A DNA stretch of 64,000 nucleotides from Cryptosporangium aurantiacum (GCF_900143005.1 NZ_FRCS01000024.1:27779-91778); one strand, 5' to 3'. Shown: positions 8,805 through 17,940, numbered from the stretch's first letter. Notes: generated by a model not told the origin, from the letters alone. Translations and numbers: made by a program.

Positions 8805-9463
8805 ACCACGACGTAGGCGCGGACCGGGAACGTTCCGAAGTCGCGGACCGGCGGCGGTGCGGCGTGCAGCCGTCCGCCCGTGTCCGGCACCGCGGCGAGG
8901 TTCGTGAGGTGTTCCAGCACCGGGATCTCGGCGGCCAGCAGGATCGAGTGCGCGGGCCGGTACCCCTCCGGCGTCACCTGGTCGATGTTGACGCTGTCGA
9001 TGCCGACCAGCGCCACCCCGGCCTCGGCGAGGTAGGTCGCGCCGTCCTCGGACAGGTACGGGGCGTCGTCCACGTACGCGGGGGTGCCCCAGTGCCGGTC
9101 GCCGCCGGTGTGCAGCAGCACGGCGTGGCCGCGCGGATCGGGGGCGTCGGCGAGTGCCGCGGCGAGCACGACGGCGTCCACCGCGCGGGCGGAGCAGCGG
9201 ACCACCAGCGTCGGCAGGTCGGCGACGGACGTGAGCGGCAGCCCGGCGAGGTCGGTGCCGCCCTCGTACCGGTGGAACGGCGAGTCGAGGTACGTGCCGG
9301 TGTTCCCGACCATCGTGATCCGGTCGATCGCGAACTCGACGCCGGGCGCGTAAACCTCGCGGGACGCTTCGCGGGTCAGGTGCGGGGTGATCTCCGGGCC
9401 GGGCAGGCCGGGGTAGGTGGTCATCCCGGCGGTGATCACGTGGCTCAAGTCGATCAAGGTCAT
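8801..9463 (-). CDS. Cyclase-family hydrolase (kynurenine formamidase-like) with altered metal motif
   Basis: The 220-residue protein belongs to the metal-dependent cyclase family that includes bacterial kynurenine formamidase and isatin hydrolase. It starts MTLIDLSHVI, has TYPG near residue 16 and a domain end with HxxLL-type helices. The canonical metal motif HxGTHxDxPxH reads NTGTYLDSPFH here (residues 54-64), so two of the usual histidine ligands are Asn54 and Tyr58 while D60 and H64 remain. The substrate is unknown. It is divergent from the LysR regulator at 9536, which probably controls it. The start at 9463 fits the family; the longer open frame to 9895 runs through the regulator. Confidence 0.8.
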   Translation of the reverse strand: MTLIDLSHVITAGMTTYPGLPGPEITPHLTREASREVYAPGVEFAIDRITMVGNTGTYLDSPFHRYEGGTDLAGLPLTSVADLPTLVVRCSARAVDAVVLAAALADAPDPRGHAVLLHTGGDRHWGTPAYVDDAPYLSEDGATYLAEAGVALVGIDSVNIDQVTPEGYRPAHSILLAAEIPVLEHLTNLAAVPDTGGRLHAAPPPVRDFGTFPVRAYVVV

Positions 9464-9535
9464 GGCGTCATCGTGCCCTGCCTGCGCAGTTAAGTGGTAG
9501 CGACGATCTCTGCATCCGACATGTAGCGTGACTGA

Positions 9536-10456
9536 ATGCACCTCGATCCGCGGCGCCTCGCGGCCCTTCGGGCGGTCGCCGACGCGGGTGGCGTCCTCGC
9601 CGCGGCGAAGGTGTTGCACCTGACGCCGTCGGCGGTCTCCCAGCACCTCGCGCGGCTCGAGGCGGAGACCGGGGTGACGCTGCTGGACCGGTCCCGGGCC
9701 GACGGGCGCCGTGCGGTGGGGCTGACCCCGGCGGGCCGGCTGCTGGCCGAGCACGCGGGCCGGGTCGCGGTGGTGCTGGCCGAGGCCGAGCGTGATCTCG
9801 CGGAGCTGACCGGGCAGGTGACCGGCCGGGTGGTGGTCGCGGCGTTCCCGACCGCGATGGAGCACCTGGTGGGCCCGGCGGCGGCCGCCGTGCACGCCGG
9901 GTCACCGCACGTCCGGGTGTCGGTCCGTGAGTTCGACCCGGAGCCCGCGCTGGCCGCGTTGCGGGCGGGCGGCGTCGACCTGGTGATCACCGAGACCTAT
10001 CCGGACGCCCGCCCGCCGGGCCTCGGTGGCACGTGGCTGCTGGACGACGGGTTCCGCGTCGTGACGCCGCCGGACTGGGGTTCCGGAGTGGAGGGTGCGC
10101 TGACGCGGCCGTGGGTGAGCGGATCGCCGGGTTCGGCGGCGCGGGTGGCGCTGGACCGGCTCGCCGCGCGGTACGACGTCGTGCTGCGGCGAGAGCACGA
10201 GTGCCTGGAGTTCCCGGCCGCGCTGGCGCTGGTGTCGGCGGGGCTCGCGGCGGCGGTGGTGCCCGGTCTGGCGGTGCCGGCGGAGCTCCCGGCCGGGGTG
10301 CGGGTGCTGGAGGCTTCGGCGCTGGGGGCGCGGCGGATCGGCGTCCTGCACCGTGCGGGACGTCACGAGCCGAACCCGGCCGCCCGCCAGGTCCTCGACG
10401 CGATCACGGCCCGTGCGGCCCGGGTGACGGCGGGCTCGGGTCAGAGGGCCCGGTAG
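9536..10456 (+). CDS. LysR-family transcriptional regulator
   Basis: A 306-residue regulator with an N-terminal winged HTH (LAALRAVADAGGVLAAAKVL, then TPSAVSQHLARLE, about residues 8-65) and a periplasmic-binding-protein-like effector domain (about 90-300). It is divergent from the cyclase gene with 72 bp between the starts, the usual LysR arrangement, so the cyclase operon is the likely target. No ribosome site precedes the ATG, so the transcript may be leaderless. The 3' end overlaps the convergent GNAT gene by 16 bp. Confidence 0.9.
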   Translation: MHLDPRRLAALRAVADAGGVLAAAKVLHLTPSAVSQHLARLEAETGVTLLDRSRADGRRAVGLTPAGRLLAEHAGRVAVVLAEAERDLAELTGQVTGRVVVAAFPTAMEHLVGPAAAAVHAGSPHVRVSVREFDPEPALAALRAGGVDLVITETYPDARPPGLGGTWLLDDGFRVVTPPDWGSGVEGALTRPWVSGSPGSAARVALDRLAARYDVVLRREHECLEFPAALALVSAGLAAAVVPGLAVPAELPAGVRVLEASALGARRIGVLHRAGRHEPNPAARQVLDAITARAARVTAGSGQRAR

Positions 10457-10932
10457 TACCGCATCTGCGGAAAGCCGATAAACCCCGCCCGTTCGTAGAC
10501 CCGCCGGGCCGGCGCGTGGCCGGGATCGCCGCCGGTCGCGATGATCGCGAGCGGCACACCCGCCTCCCGCAGGCGCTCGACCCCGAACTCCACCAGCGCG
10601 GCGCCGATGCCCCGCCGCTGCTGGGCCGGGTCCACCGCGACCATCTCGAGCTCCCCGGCGTTCGGCTCGCTCGGGCCGGGACCGTGGAACACCAGCGTGA
10701 CGAACCCGACCGGCGCCCCGTCGAGGTCGGCCACCCAGGCGTGCGGCGATCGGCACGCCTCGGCGACGGCCTCGGCCTGGGCGCTGCGCCAGTCGGGCCA
10801 GGTGCGCGCGAAGACGGTGGGTCCGAGCACGCTCCGGAACGAGGCGAAGACCGGTTCCCAGGCCCGGAGCGAGAACTCGACCACCGCGTCGATGTCGTGG
10901 TCCGCCAGCGGCCTGATGCGCACGTCCGTCAT
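10441..10932 (-). CDS. GNAT-family N-acetyltransferase
   Basis: A 163-residue acetyl-CoA-dependent acetyltransferase. MTDVRIRPLADHDIDAVVEF opens the fold, ELEMVAVDPAQQRRGIGAAL is motif A with the Q/R-x-x-G-x-G/A pyrophosphate loop, and ARRVYERAGFIGFPQMRYYR is the C-terminal motif. The substrate is not predictable. The ATG at 10932 fits the family N-terminus better than the one at 10953. Confidence 0.88.
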   Translation of the reverse strand: MTDVRIRPLADHDIDAVVEFSLRAWEPVFASFRSVLGPTVFARTWPDWRSAQAEAVAEACRSPHAWVADLDGAPVGFVTLVFHGPGPSEPNAGELEMVAVDPAQQRRGIGAALVEFGVERLREAGVPLAIIATGGDPGHAPARRVYERAGFIGFPQMRYYRAL

Positions 10933-11058
10933 CGGGGGATCGTGTCCGAGCACGGGGCGGCCGTCAACGAACCACAGTAGACGTCAAAAGTCGAACGGGT
11001 AACGCGTGGCCGCACCGGGTAGCCCTCCGGTGTCGCATCACGACCGAAGGAGACTGCG

Positions 11059-11295
11059 ATGGCCAAGAACGCCACCGACAAGAAGAAAGGCCGCAGCGCG
11101 GTCACCGGTGAGTACGTCGACAAGAAGACCGTGAAGAAGGCGCCGCGGACGACGGTTGCCGAGAAGGCGTCGACGAAGAAGGGCAACGGTCAGAAGCGCA
11201 GCGCGATCACCGGCCGGTTCGTCAAGGACTCGACCGCCAAGCGGCACCCGGAGACCACCGTCGCCGAGAAGGCGAAGGGCAAGAAGAAGAAGTAA
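11059..11295 (+). CDS. Lys-rich protein with two RSA(I/V)TG repeat modules
   Basis: This 78-residue, very basic protein consists of two copies of one module: RSAVTGEYVDKKTVKKAPRT then TTVAEK, and RSAITGRFVKDSTAKRHPET then TTVAEK, joined by a Lys/Gly linker and ending in KGKKKK. Single modules of this kind occur in small uncharacterised bacterial and phage proteins. The strong charge suggests nucleic-acid binding, but that is inference. A GAAGGAG ribosome site sits 8 nt before the ATG. It is a monocistronic-looking gene between GNAT and the sensor. Confidence 0.75.
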   Translation: MAKNATDKKKGRSAVTGEYVDKKTVKKAPRTTVAEKASTKKGNGQKRSAITGRFVKDSTAKRHPETTVAEKAKGKKKK

Positions 11296-11433
11296 TCCCG
11301 TTATGCCGGGAATGCCCGTCGGGGACGTGTCGCTCCTGCCGGAGTCGTATGCTCGCAGCTACTCTGACCGAATTGCGGGCATCCGGCGAACGAGAGCCGG
11401 GAGCGGCCGTCTCGCCCCGACCGGAAGGCGCGC

Positions 11434-13041
11434 ATGGCAACGGACCCCGTCCGCGGTGAGTGCGACGTGCCGGGGTGCACCGCCGCCGACGGGTTCGCGC
11501 CCGCGCTGTTCGACAGCTTGCAGGTAGGCGTCGCCGCGTTCGGCGAGGACGGCCGGCTCGTCCTCGCGAACCGGGCGCTGCGCGCGCTCTACCAGCTGCC
11601 GGCCGACGACGCGGGCCCCACCGACCTCGCGGTCGTGGGCCGGCTGGTGCGGGACAGCCTGGCCCGGCCGGACGGCACCGTGCTGACCGCTGCCGAGCAT
11701 CCGGTGGAGCGGGCGCTGCGCGGTGAGACCGTGGAGGGCGCCGAGGTCCGGATCACGGTGCCCGAGGGGCCACCGCGCCACGCCGAGGTGAACGCCCGTC
11801 CGATCCGGGACGCCGACGACCGGTGCTTCGGCGCGGTCACGGCGTTCCGGGACACCACCGGCCGGCAGCGCGCCGACCGGTTCCGCACCTGCGAACTGCT
11901 GGTTGCCCGCGCGCTGGCCGAGGCGACCACTGTCGCGGAGGTGGGGCAGTCGCTCGCGCGCGCGGTGGCCGGCGCACTCGGCTGGCCGCACGCCCAGCTC
12001 TGGCTCGTCGACGAGGTCGCCGATGTGCTCCGGCTGGTCGGTCACTGGGACGCGCCGGGCCGGACGCTGGAGACCGTGACCCCGCTGACGATCAGCCGCG
12101 GCTGGGGTGTGGGCGGCACCGTCTGGGCGACCGGCGAGCCACTGTGGATCCCCGACATCCTCTCCGACGATCAGGTGCCGACCAGCGACTTCGCGAAGCG
12201 GGCGCGGGTCGGCGCCACGCTCGGCGTCCGCGCGGTGGTGGCGGTGCCGGTGCGCGACGGACGGTCCGTGCTCGGCGTCCTGACCTGCGTCGCCGACCAC
12301 CGGGAGTACGACGGTGAGCGGCTGGTGCAGGACCTCGGCAGCATCGCCAACCAGGTCGGGCACTTCCTGGCCCGCCGCCGCGCCGACGATCTGGCCCTCG
12401 AACTCAGCCGCGTCCGCCACGACGTCCGCGCGCTGGTGGGGCAGCAACTGCGGGCGCCGCTCGCGTCTATCGTCCGCAATAGCGAAGCGCTGGCCGCCGA
12501 GGACGGTTTCCGGACCGCGCACGCCGCAGTGCTACGGGCCCTCGGCCGCGACGCGGCCGCCGTCCGTGCGCTCACCGAGGACCTGCTCGACGTCGCCGCG
12601 CTCGAGGACGGCCCCGGCGGGCTGGACCTCGACGGGATCGACCTGGTCGAGGTCGTCTCCGGCGCGGTGGGCGCGCTCCGCACCCAGGCGCGGGCCTCCG
12701 GCACGGTGCTGCACGTCGGCCTACCGGAGCACCTGCCCGTGCGTGGGGACGCCAGGCGGCTGCGGTCGCTCGTCGACGCCGTTATCGGCGACGCGGTCGC
12801 GCGCAGCCTCGGCGGTGAGGTGTACGTGCGGCTCCGGGACGAGCCGGGAGTGGCCGAGCTGACCGTGATCGACCCCGACGTCCGCCCGTGGACGCACCAC
12901 CGCACTCCGGAGGCGCCGCTGGGGCTGAGCCGTTCGCGCGCGATCGTCCGCGCTCACGGTGGTTCGCTGGCGGTGGCCCACGGTCACCACCCGGGCACCA
13001 CGGTTACCGTGCGGCTTCCGATCGGCGGTCCGCCGGGCTGA
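11434..13041 (+). CDS. PAS-GAF sensor with degenerate histidine-kinase core
   Basis: The 535-residue soluble protein has a PAS-like domain (about 20-150, LFDSLQVGVAAFGEDGRLVLAN), a GAF domain (about 155-310) and a two-helix plus ATPase-like region (about 325-535). In the dimerisation helix the normal SHELRTPL box reads GQQLRAPL, with Gln337 in place of the phospho-accepting histidine. The N-box asparagine is Asp453, and the glycine-rich lid is weak (GLSRSRAIVRAHGG remains). It is therefore probably a pseudokinase or signal-binding adaptor. It overlaps the convergent GGDEF-EAL gene by 38 bp. A GGAAGG site supports the ATG. Confidence 0.8.
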   Translation: MATDPVRGECDVPGCTAADGFAPALFDSLQVGVAAFGEDGRLVLANRALRALYQLPADDAGPTDLAVVGRLVRDSLARPDGTVLTAAEHPVERALRGETVEGAEVRITVPEGPPRHAEVNARPIRDADDRCFGAVTAFRDTTGRQRADRFRTCELLVARALAEATTVAEVGQSLARAVAGALGWPHAQLWLVDEVADVLRLVGHWDAPGRTLETVTPLTISRGWGVGGTVWATGEPLWIPDILSDDQVPTSDFAKRARVGATLGVRAVVAVPVRDGRSVLGVLTCVADHREYDGERLVQDLGSIANQVGHFLARRRADDLALELSRVRHDVRALVGQQLRAPLASIVRNSEALAAEDGFRTAHAAVLRALGRDAAAVRALTEDLLDVAALEDGPGGLDLDGIDLVEVVSGAVGALRTQARASGTVLHVGLPEHLPVRGDARRLRSLVDAVIGDAVARSLGGEVYVRLRDEPGVAELTVIDPDVRPWTHHRTPEAPLGLSRSRAIVRAHGGSLAVAHGHHPGTTVTVRLPIGGPPG

Positions 13042-15325
13042 CCGGGGTGACCGCGCCGAGTGGCCCGGAGAACGTCATCTCCGGCGGGACGCCGTTCTCC
13101 GCGGTCGGCGGGCGGCCGTCGTCGGGTGGCCGCGGCGGGCCGAATCGGAAGCCCTGCGCGTTGCGGCAGCCCAGCGCCCGCAGCTGGGAGGCCTGCTCGT
13201 CGGTCTCGACGCCCTCCGCGACGGTCTCCAGCCCGAGCCGGTACGCGAGGTCGAGGACCCCGTCGACGAGGATGACCGCGTCCGGACCGGTGCCCAGCTC
13301 CCGGGTGAACGACCGGTCGAGTTTGACGACGTCGACCGGCAGCTGCCGCAGGTAGGTCAGCGACGAGTAGCCGACGCCGAAGTCGTCCAGCGCCACCCGC
13401 ACGCCCAGCTCGCGCAGCTCCCGCAGCAGCCCGGCGGCGGCCTCCAGGTTGGCGATCAGCGAGCTCTCGGTGACCTCGACGGTCAGCGCGCTACCCGGCA
13501 GGCCGTGGGTCTCCAGCACGCGCCGCATGTCCCGCGGCAGGGTTCCGGACGCGAGGTACGCGGCGGACGCGTTGACGCTGACCGCGTAGTCGGGGTCGGT
13601 CCGCCGCCACACCGCCACCTGCGCGGCAGCGGTGCCGAGCACCCAGCGGTCCAGCGCGGGCAGCAACCCGACGTGCTGGGCGGCGGTGAGGAACGCGTCC
13701 GGGGCCAGCCGGCCGCGGGTGGGGTGGTTCCAGCGGAGCAGAGCCTCGCAGCGGTGGGCCTCGCCGGTCATCAGGTCGACCATCGGCTGGTACTCGAGCG
13801 CGAGCTGCCCGCCGCCGAGCGCTCCGCCGAGTTCGGCTTCCAGGCTCTGCCGCGCGGCCACGGCGGCCGAGAGCCGTTCGTCGAACAGCCGGTAGTGGCC
13901 CTTGCCGCGGGCTTTCGCCTCGTAGAGCGCGACATCGGCGTCGTGCAGCATGCGTTCCGCGCGGCCATGCGCGGCGATGCCGATGCTGGCGCCGACCGTG
14001 GCCGGGTGGCCGTCCAGCGACATCGGGGTGCCGATCCCGAGGACGAGGTCCTGCGCGAGCTCCACCGCGACCGGCGCGCCGCCGCTGTGCAGCAGCACCG
14101 CGAACTCGTCGCCGCCGAGCCGCACCGGCGTCGCGTTGTCGCCGTGCGGGGCGATCGCGCGCCGGATCCGGTCGGCGATGACGACCAGCAGCTGGTCACC
14201 GGCGGCGTGGCCGAGCGTGTCGTTGACCGACTTGAACCCGTCCAGGTCGATCATCAGCAGCGTCGCCGGGCTCTCCCGTTCGTCCTCGGCGGCGGCGAGC
14301 TCGGCGAGCGCGGTCTGCAGCCGCGCCCGGTTCGGCAGGCCGGTGAGCGTGTCGTGGGTCGCCTCGAACACCAGCTGGGCGCGTTGCGCGGCGAGGTCCT
14401 CGGTCAGCCGGGCGTTGGCCCGCAGCGCGACCATCTGCCTGGCCAGCACCGCGGCGGTCATGATCAGCGCCGACGCGGTCGCGGGCGGGTCCAGCGTGCG
14501 GCCCGCGAGCGTGTGCCCGGCGGCGACCAGGAAGAGCCCGCCGACGGGGACGTACGGCAGCAGCAGCCCGGCGCCGACCGGCTGCCAGATTCGTTCCTGC
14601 TCGTCCGGCAGGGGTGCGCGGGCGGAGAGCGCCAGCAACGCGGCGGCCACCAGGAACCCGTCCAGCGCCCACGGGCGGACCCAGCTCTCGCGGGCGAGGG
14701 CGGCGACGACCACCGTCAGCAGGCTGAGCGTCAGCACGACCACGCCCGCGGTCACCCAGGTCATCGCGGTCCGCCGCCGGATCGGCTGGCCGGCCAGTAG
14801 GACCATGCCGACCGCGAGGACGACGGTGGCGGCCAGGGGGTACGCCATCGGGATCGACGGCGGGTCGGCGTCCTCGGCGCGCACCAGCGGTTCGAGGATC
14901 AGCATCCAGACGACGCCGGTCAGCGCGGATGCCGAGACGATCCCGTCCAGCAGCATCCGGAGCCGCCCGAACCCGTCCCGGGGCGCGCCGGGGATCTGGA
15001 GCATCGCCGCCACCGCGCAGATCAGCGCGCCGAAGTTGAGCAGGGCGGTCAGCACGGTCGGTGACGCGGTGTGGCCGGTGGCCACCGTGGTGAAGCCGAC
15101 CGAGATCTCCGCGGCCGCCCAGCAGGCGAGGCCGATGCTGGCCGTCGTCCAGACCCGGCGTGCCCGTCCGGTCGAATGCCACGCGGCCCGGCCGTGCAGG
15201 ACCGCACCACCGCCCGTGATCAGCGCGAGGAAGATGCTGTAGAGCAGCGCCGTCCGGTCGGTCCACACGTGGAGGCTGACCAGCGCGCAGGCGAACAGGG
15301 CGCACCCGGCTACGGAACGCGTCAT
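13004..15325 (-). CDS. Membrane-bound bifunctional diguanylate cyclase/phosphodiesterase (GGDEF-EAL)
   Basis: The 773-residue protein makes and/or degrades cyclic di-GMP. About eight or nine hydrophobic helices form an N-terminal sensor (residues 1-300). A GGDEF domain follows (THDTLTGLPNRARL, DLDGFKSVNDTLGH, VRLGGDEFAVLL) and then an EAL domain (CEALLRWNHP, EVTESSL, LDDFGVGYSSLTYL, KLDRSF, VAEGVET). Both active-site signatures look intact. The start was set at the ATG at 15325, preceded by GGAGGG, instead of 15352. It is divergent from the STAS gene. Confidence 0.93.
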   Translation of the reverse strand: MTRSVAGCALFACALVSLHVWTDRTALLYSIFLALITGGGAVLHGRAAWHSTGRARRVWTTASIGLACWAAAEISVGFTTVATGHTASPTVLTALLNFGALICAVAAMLQIPGAPRDGFGRLRMLLDGIVSASALTGVVWMLILEPLVRAEDADPPSIPMAYPLAATVVLAVGMVLLAGQPIRRRTAMTWVTAGVVVLTLSLLTVVVAALARESWVRPWALDGFLVAAALLALSARAPLPDEQERIWQPVGAGLLLPYVPVGGLFLVAAGHTLAGRTLDPPATASALIMTAAVLARQMVALRANARLTEDLAAQRAQLVFEATHDTLTGLPNRARLQTALAELAAAEDERESPATLLMIDLDGFKSVNDTLGHAAGDQLLVVIADRIRRAIAPHGDNATPVRLGGDEFAVLLHSGGAPVAVELAQDLVLGIGTPMSLDGHPATVGASIGIAAHGRAERMLHDADVALYEAKARGKGHYRLFDERLSAAVAARQSLEAELGGALGGGQLALEYQPMVDLMTGEAHRCEALLRWNHPTRGRLAPDAFLTAAQHVGLLPALDRWVLGTAAAQVAVWRRTDPDYAVSVNASAAYLASGTLPRDMRRVLETHGLPGSALTVEVTESSLIANLEAAAGLLRELRELGVRVALDDFGVGYSSLTYLRQLPVDVVKLDRSFTRELGTGPDAVILVDGVLDLAYRLGLETVAEGVETDEQASQLRALGCRNAQGFRFGPPRPPDDGRPPTAENGVPPEMTFSGPLGAVTPVSPADRRSEAAR

Positions 15326-15539
15326 GCCGCTCCCTCCGCCGACCGAACACAACCCGCCGGAACAATCGGCACATATCCCCTCCGACTTCGTGAAACGTGC
15401 TTCCCGAGGTGCCGGATGCCGGGGGGTGGGCGAGAATCAGCGCGAAGCGGGCGCCCCGAAGCGCTCCTACGCGCGTGGTCAAACAGTCGGCCCGTTCAGA
15501 GCGGGCCTGTGTGGGCCCCGGCGGGACCAGGAGCAGCAC

Positions 15540-15863
15540 GTGGACGATGTGAGCGCCGCGGCCGTCACCGGCCCCGTGCAGTGGGTGCGGTCTGACCAGC
15601 TGTTGCTCGTCTGGGTGCGGGGCGCCGTCGATCCGGCGCAGGCCGACCTGTTGGAACAGGTGGTCGAGGTCGCGGCGCCCGACGACCGGATCGTCCTGGA
15701 CCTCACCGCCGTGACGTTCTTCGGCTCGGCCGGCCTGAAGTTCCTCGCCACGCTGGGCCGCCGGGTGGACCGCCCGGTGGTGATCAGCGGCCTGCCGGAC
15801 TTCGTGCGCACGGTTCTCGTCCGCACCGGGATGCACGCGCTGGTGTCGTTGCCGACGCGCTGA
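15540..15863 (+). CDS. STAS-domain protein (anti-sigma factor antagonist-like)
   Basis: A 107-residue protein that is essentially one STAS domain. IVLDLTAVTFFGSAGLKFL contains the serine that is phosphorylated in SpoIIAA-like antagonists (DxxxVxFxxSxGL). It probably works in a partner-switching pathway with an anti-sigma kinase located elsewhere. The GTG at 15540 has AGGAG 6 nt upstream; the frame upstream to 15324 lacks similarity. The 214 bp to the divergent GGDEF-EAL gene show no other gene. Confidence 0.82.
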   Translation: MDDVSAAAVTGPVQWVRSDQLLLVWVRGAVDPAQADLLEQVVEVAAPDDRIVLDLTAVTFFGSAGLKFLATLGRRVDRPVVISGLPDFVRTVLVRTGMHALVSLPTR

Positions 15864-15910
15864 TCGAAACCTTGTCACTGGTTGGCAGGGTTCGGCGCGA
15901 CGCTGCTCTC

Positions 15911-16828
15911 ATGACTGTTGACCTCACCGGAAAAATCGCTCTCGTCGCCGGCGGGACGCGCGGCGCCAGCCGGGCCATCGCGGTCGAGCTGGGCCGGGCG
16001 GGCGCCTACGTCTATGTGACCGGCCGTTCGTCGAAGGCCGGACGCTCGGAGGTGGACCGGCCGGAGACGATCGAGGAGACCATGGAGCTGGTCGAAGCCG
16101 CCGGTGGCTCCGGAACCGCCGTGCGCGTCGACCACCTGAACCCCGACGAGGTGCGGACGCTCGCCGAGCGGGTGGGCGCCGAGCACGGCAGGATCGACGT
16201 CCTGGTGGACGGCGTCTGGGGCGGCGACCACCACATTCAGTGGGGCAAGCCGGTCTGGGAACACGACCTGGACGCGAGCTTGCGCATGGTGCACCTGGGC
16301 ATCGACGCGCACGTGATCACCTCCCACTTCCTGCTGCCGCTGGTGCTCGAGGCGCCCGCGGGACTGGTGATCGAGATGACCGACGGCACCGAGGAGTACA
16401 ACGCCGAGTACCGCAACGGCACCGCACTGGGGTACTACGTGGCCAAGACCGCGGCGCACTCGCTGGCCCGCGCGGAAGCGGCCGAGCTGGCCGAGCACGG
16501 CGTCACTGCGGTCGCGCTCACGCCGGGGTGGCTGCGGTCCGAGGCGATGCTCCAGGCGTTCGGCGTCCGCGAGGAGAACTGGCGGGACGCGGTGGCCGCG
16601 CAGCCACACTTCGCGATCTCCGAGACCCCGACGTTCGTCGCCCGCACGGTCGCCGCGCTGGCGGCGGACCCGGAGCGCGCGGAGTTCAGCGGGAAGACGC
16701 TGGACAGCGGTTCGCTGGCCCGCCGGTACCGCATCGACGACCTCGACGGCAGCCGCCCGGACGGGTGGCGCTACATGATGGAGGTCGAGCGCGCCGGTAA
16801 GCCCGCCGACACCACCGGCTACCGCTGA
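15911..16828 (+). CDS. SDR-family oxidoreductase
   Basis: A 305-residue short-chain dehydrogenase. LTGKIALVAGGTRGASRAIA is the nucleotide-binding loop with Ser in place of the last glycine, and GYYVAKTAAHSLAR holds the YxxxK catalytic pair. PGWLRSEAML follows as the usual post-catalytic segment. The length exceeds the classical 250 residues because of a C-terminal extension. The substrate is unknown. The ATG at 15911 is the natural family start. It overlaps the convergent WYL regulator by 10 bp. Confidence 0.88.
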   Translation: MTVDLTGKIALVAGGTRGASRAIAVELGRAGAYVYVTGRSSKAGRSEVDRPETIEETMELVEAAGGSGTAVRVDHLNPDEVRTLAERVGAEHGRIDVLVDGVWGGDHHIQWGKPVWEHDLDASLRMVHLGIDAHVITSHFLLPLVLEAPAGLVIEMTDGTEEYNAEYRNGTALGYYVAKTAAHSLARAEAAELAEHGVTAVALTPGWLRSEAMLQAFGVREENWRDAVAAQPHFAISETPTFVARTVAALAADPERAEFSGKTLDSGSLARRYRIDDLDGSRPDGWRYMMEVERAGKPADTTGYR

Positions 16829-17865
16829 GCGGGGCTCGGTTCCGCCGGGCTCGGTTCCGCCGGCTGCCGCTCGGCGGCCGGTGGCGCGGGCGCGCGCTCG
16901 AGCGCGTGCGTCTGCGCCATCCGCCGGGCGGCTTCCGCGAACGCGGCCCGCGCGGCGGGTGGCTCCAGGATCTCCACCTCGACGCCGAGGGCCAGCAGCT
17001 GTCCGGCGGCGATCTCCGGGCTCTCCAGGCCGATCGTGAGCTCGCGCCTGCCCTCGGCGTCGGGTGGCCCCGCGGTGGCCAGCGCCGCTCGCGCGACGTC
17101 GGCGTCGAACATGCGGGGTAGCGTGCGGTAGCCCCGGGTGCTCAGCCGGATCCGCACGTCGACGCGCTGCAGCGAGCGTTCGAACTGCACCGACGACTGC
17201 TCCCACCAGTCGGCGAGGTCGAAGTCCTCCGGTCGCTCGAACGCCTCGTCGAGTTCCTCGGCGGCGACGATCCGGCCGACCCGGTACGTGCGGACCGTGC
17301 CGTCGACACCCGCCACCAGGTACCAGATACCGGCCTTGAGGACGAGGCCGAGCGGGTCGACCGTGCGCTCGACGGTGGTGCGATCACGGCGGTAGCCCAG
17401 CCGGGTGCGGTGGGAGTTCCAGACGGCCCTGGCCACGGTGGCCAGCTGCGCGGTGTCCTCCTCGCTGCGGAACCAGTCCGGGGCGTCCAGGTGGAACCGC
17501 TGCGCGACCAGCTGGGCCTGATCGCGCAGCGCGGGCGGCAGCGTGGCCGCGACCTTGGCGTGCGCGGCCGAGACCGCGGTGCCCAGCCCCAGCTCGGCCA
17601 GCGCCCGCGGCGCACCCATCGCGAACAGCGCGACGGCCTCGCGTGAGGTGAGGCCGTCCAGGCGCGAGCGCCAGCCCTCGACCAGCCGGACGCCGCCGTG
17701 GCGTCCGGTCTCGGTCCAGATCGGGACGCCGGCCTCACGCAGCGCGGCGAGGTCGCGGTGCAGCGTCCGCTCGGAGACCCCCACGGCCTCGGCCAGCTCG
17801 GGCACGGTCGCGGCGGAGCGTCGCTGCAGGATGAACAGCAGGGCCACCAGACGTTCCGCGCGCAC
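16819..17865 (-). CDS. HTH-WYL (YafY-like) transcriptional regulator
   Basis: The 348-residue regulator has an N-terminal HTH (ERLVALLFILQ, VPELAEAVGVSERTLHRDLAAL), a WYL effector domain (about 135-220, with LVLKAGIWYLVAGVDG and RTYRVGRI) and a C-terminal WCX-like segment. The tail repeats PAEPSPAEPSPA. The GTG start at 17865 has a GGGAGGATGAGG ribosome region. It is divergent from the PPOX gene, with an iron box between them, so iron control of both is possible. Confidence 0.88.
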   Translation of the reverse strand: MRAERLVALLFILQRRSAATVPELAEAVGVSERTLHRDLAALREAGVPIWTETGRHGGVRLVEGWRSRLDGLTSREAVALFAMGAPRALAELGLGTAVSAAHAKVAATLPPALRDQAQLVAQRFHLDAPDWFRSEEDTAQLATVARAVWNSHRTRLGYRRDRTTVERTVDPLGLVLKAGIWYLVAGVDGTVRTYRVGRIVAAEELDEAFERPEDFDLADWWEQSSVQFERSLQRVDVRIRLSTRGYRTLPRMFDADVARAALATAGPPDAEGRRELTIGLESPEIAAGQLLALGVEVEILEPPAARAAFAEAARRMAQTHALERAPAPPAAERQPAEPSPAEPSPAQR

Positions 17866-17901
17866 ACCTCATCCTCCCGCACCACCGCACGAGGGGGCAG
17901 G

Positions 17902-17920
17902 TTAGGTTAGGGGTGCCTAA
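17902..17920. promoter_or_regulatory. IdeR/DmdR-type iron box at the PPOX gene
   Basis: TTAGGTTAGGGGTGCCTAA matches 15 of 19 positions of the DtxR/IdeR consensus TTAGGTTAGGCTAACCTAA. It lies 20 bp before the PPOX ATG and 36 bp before the divergent WYL regulator start, where a repressor would block transcription. Confidence 0.75.
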
Positions 17921-17940
17921 TCGCGTGCTGGAGGATGTCG

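Noticed and set aside
8801..9895. Longer cyclase start at 9895
   Set aside because: The extension is antisense to the LysR gene and contains no family similarity.
13004..15352. GGDEF-EAL start at 15352
   Set aside because: The ATG at 15325 has a GGAGGG site and starts at the first helix.
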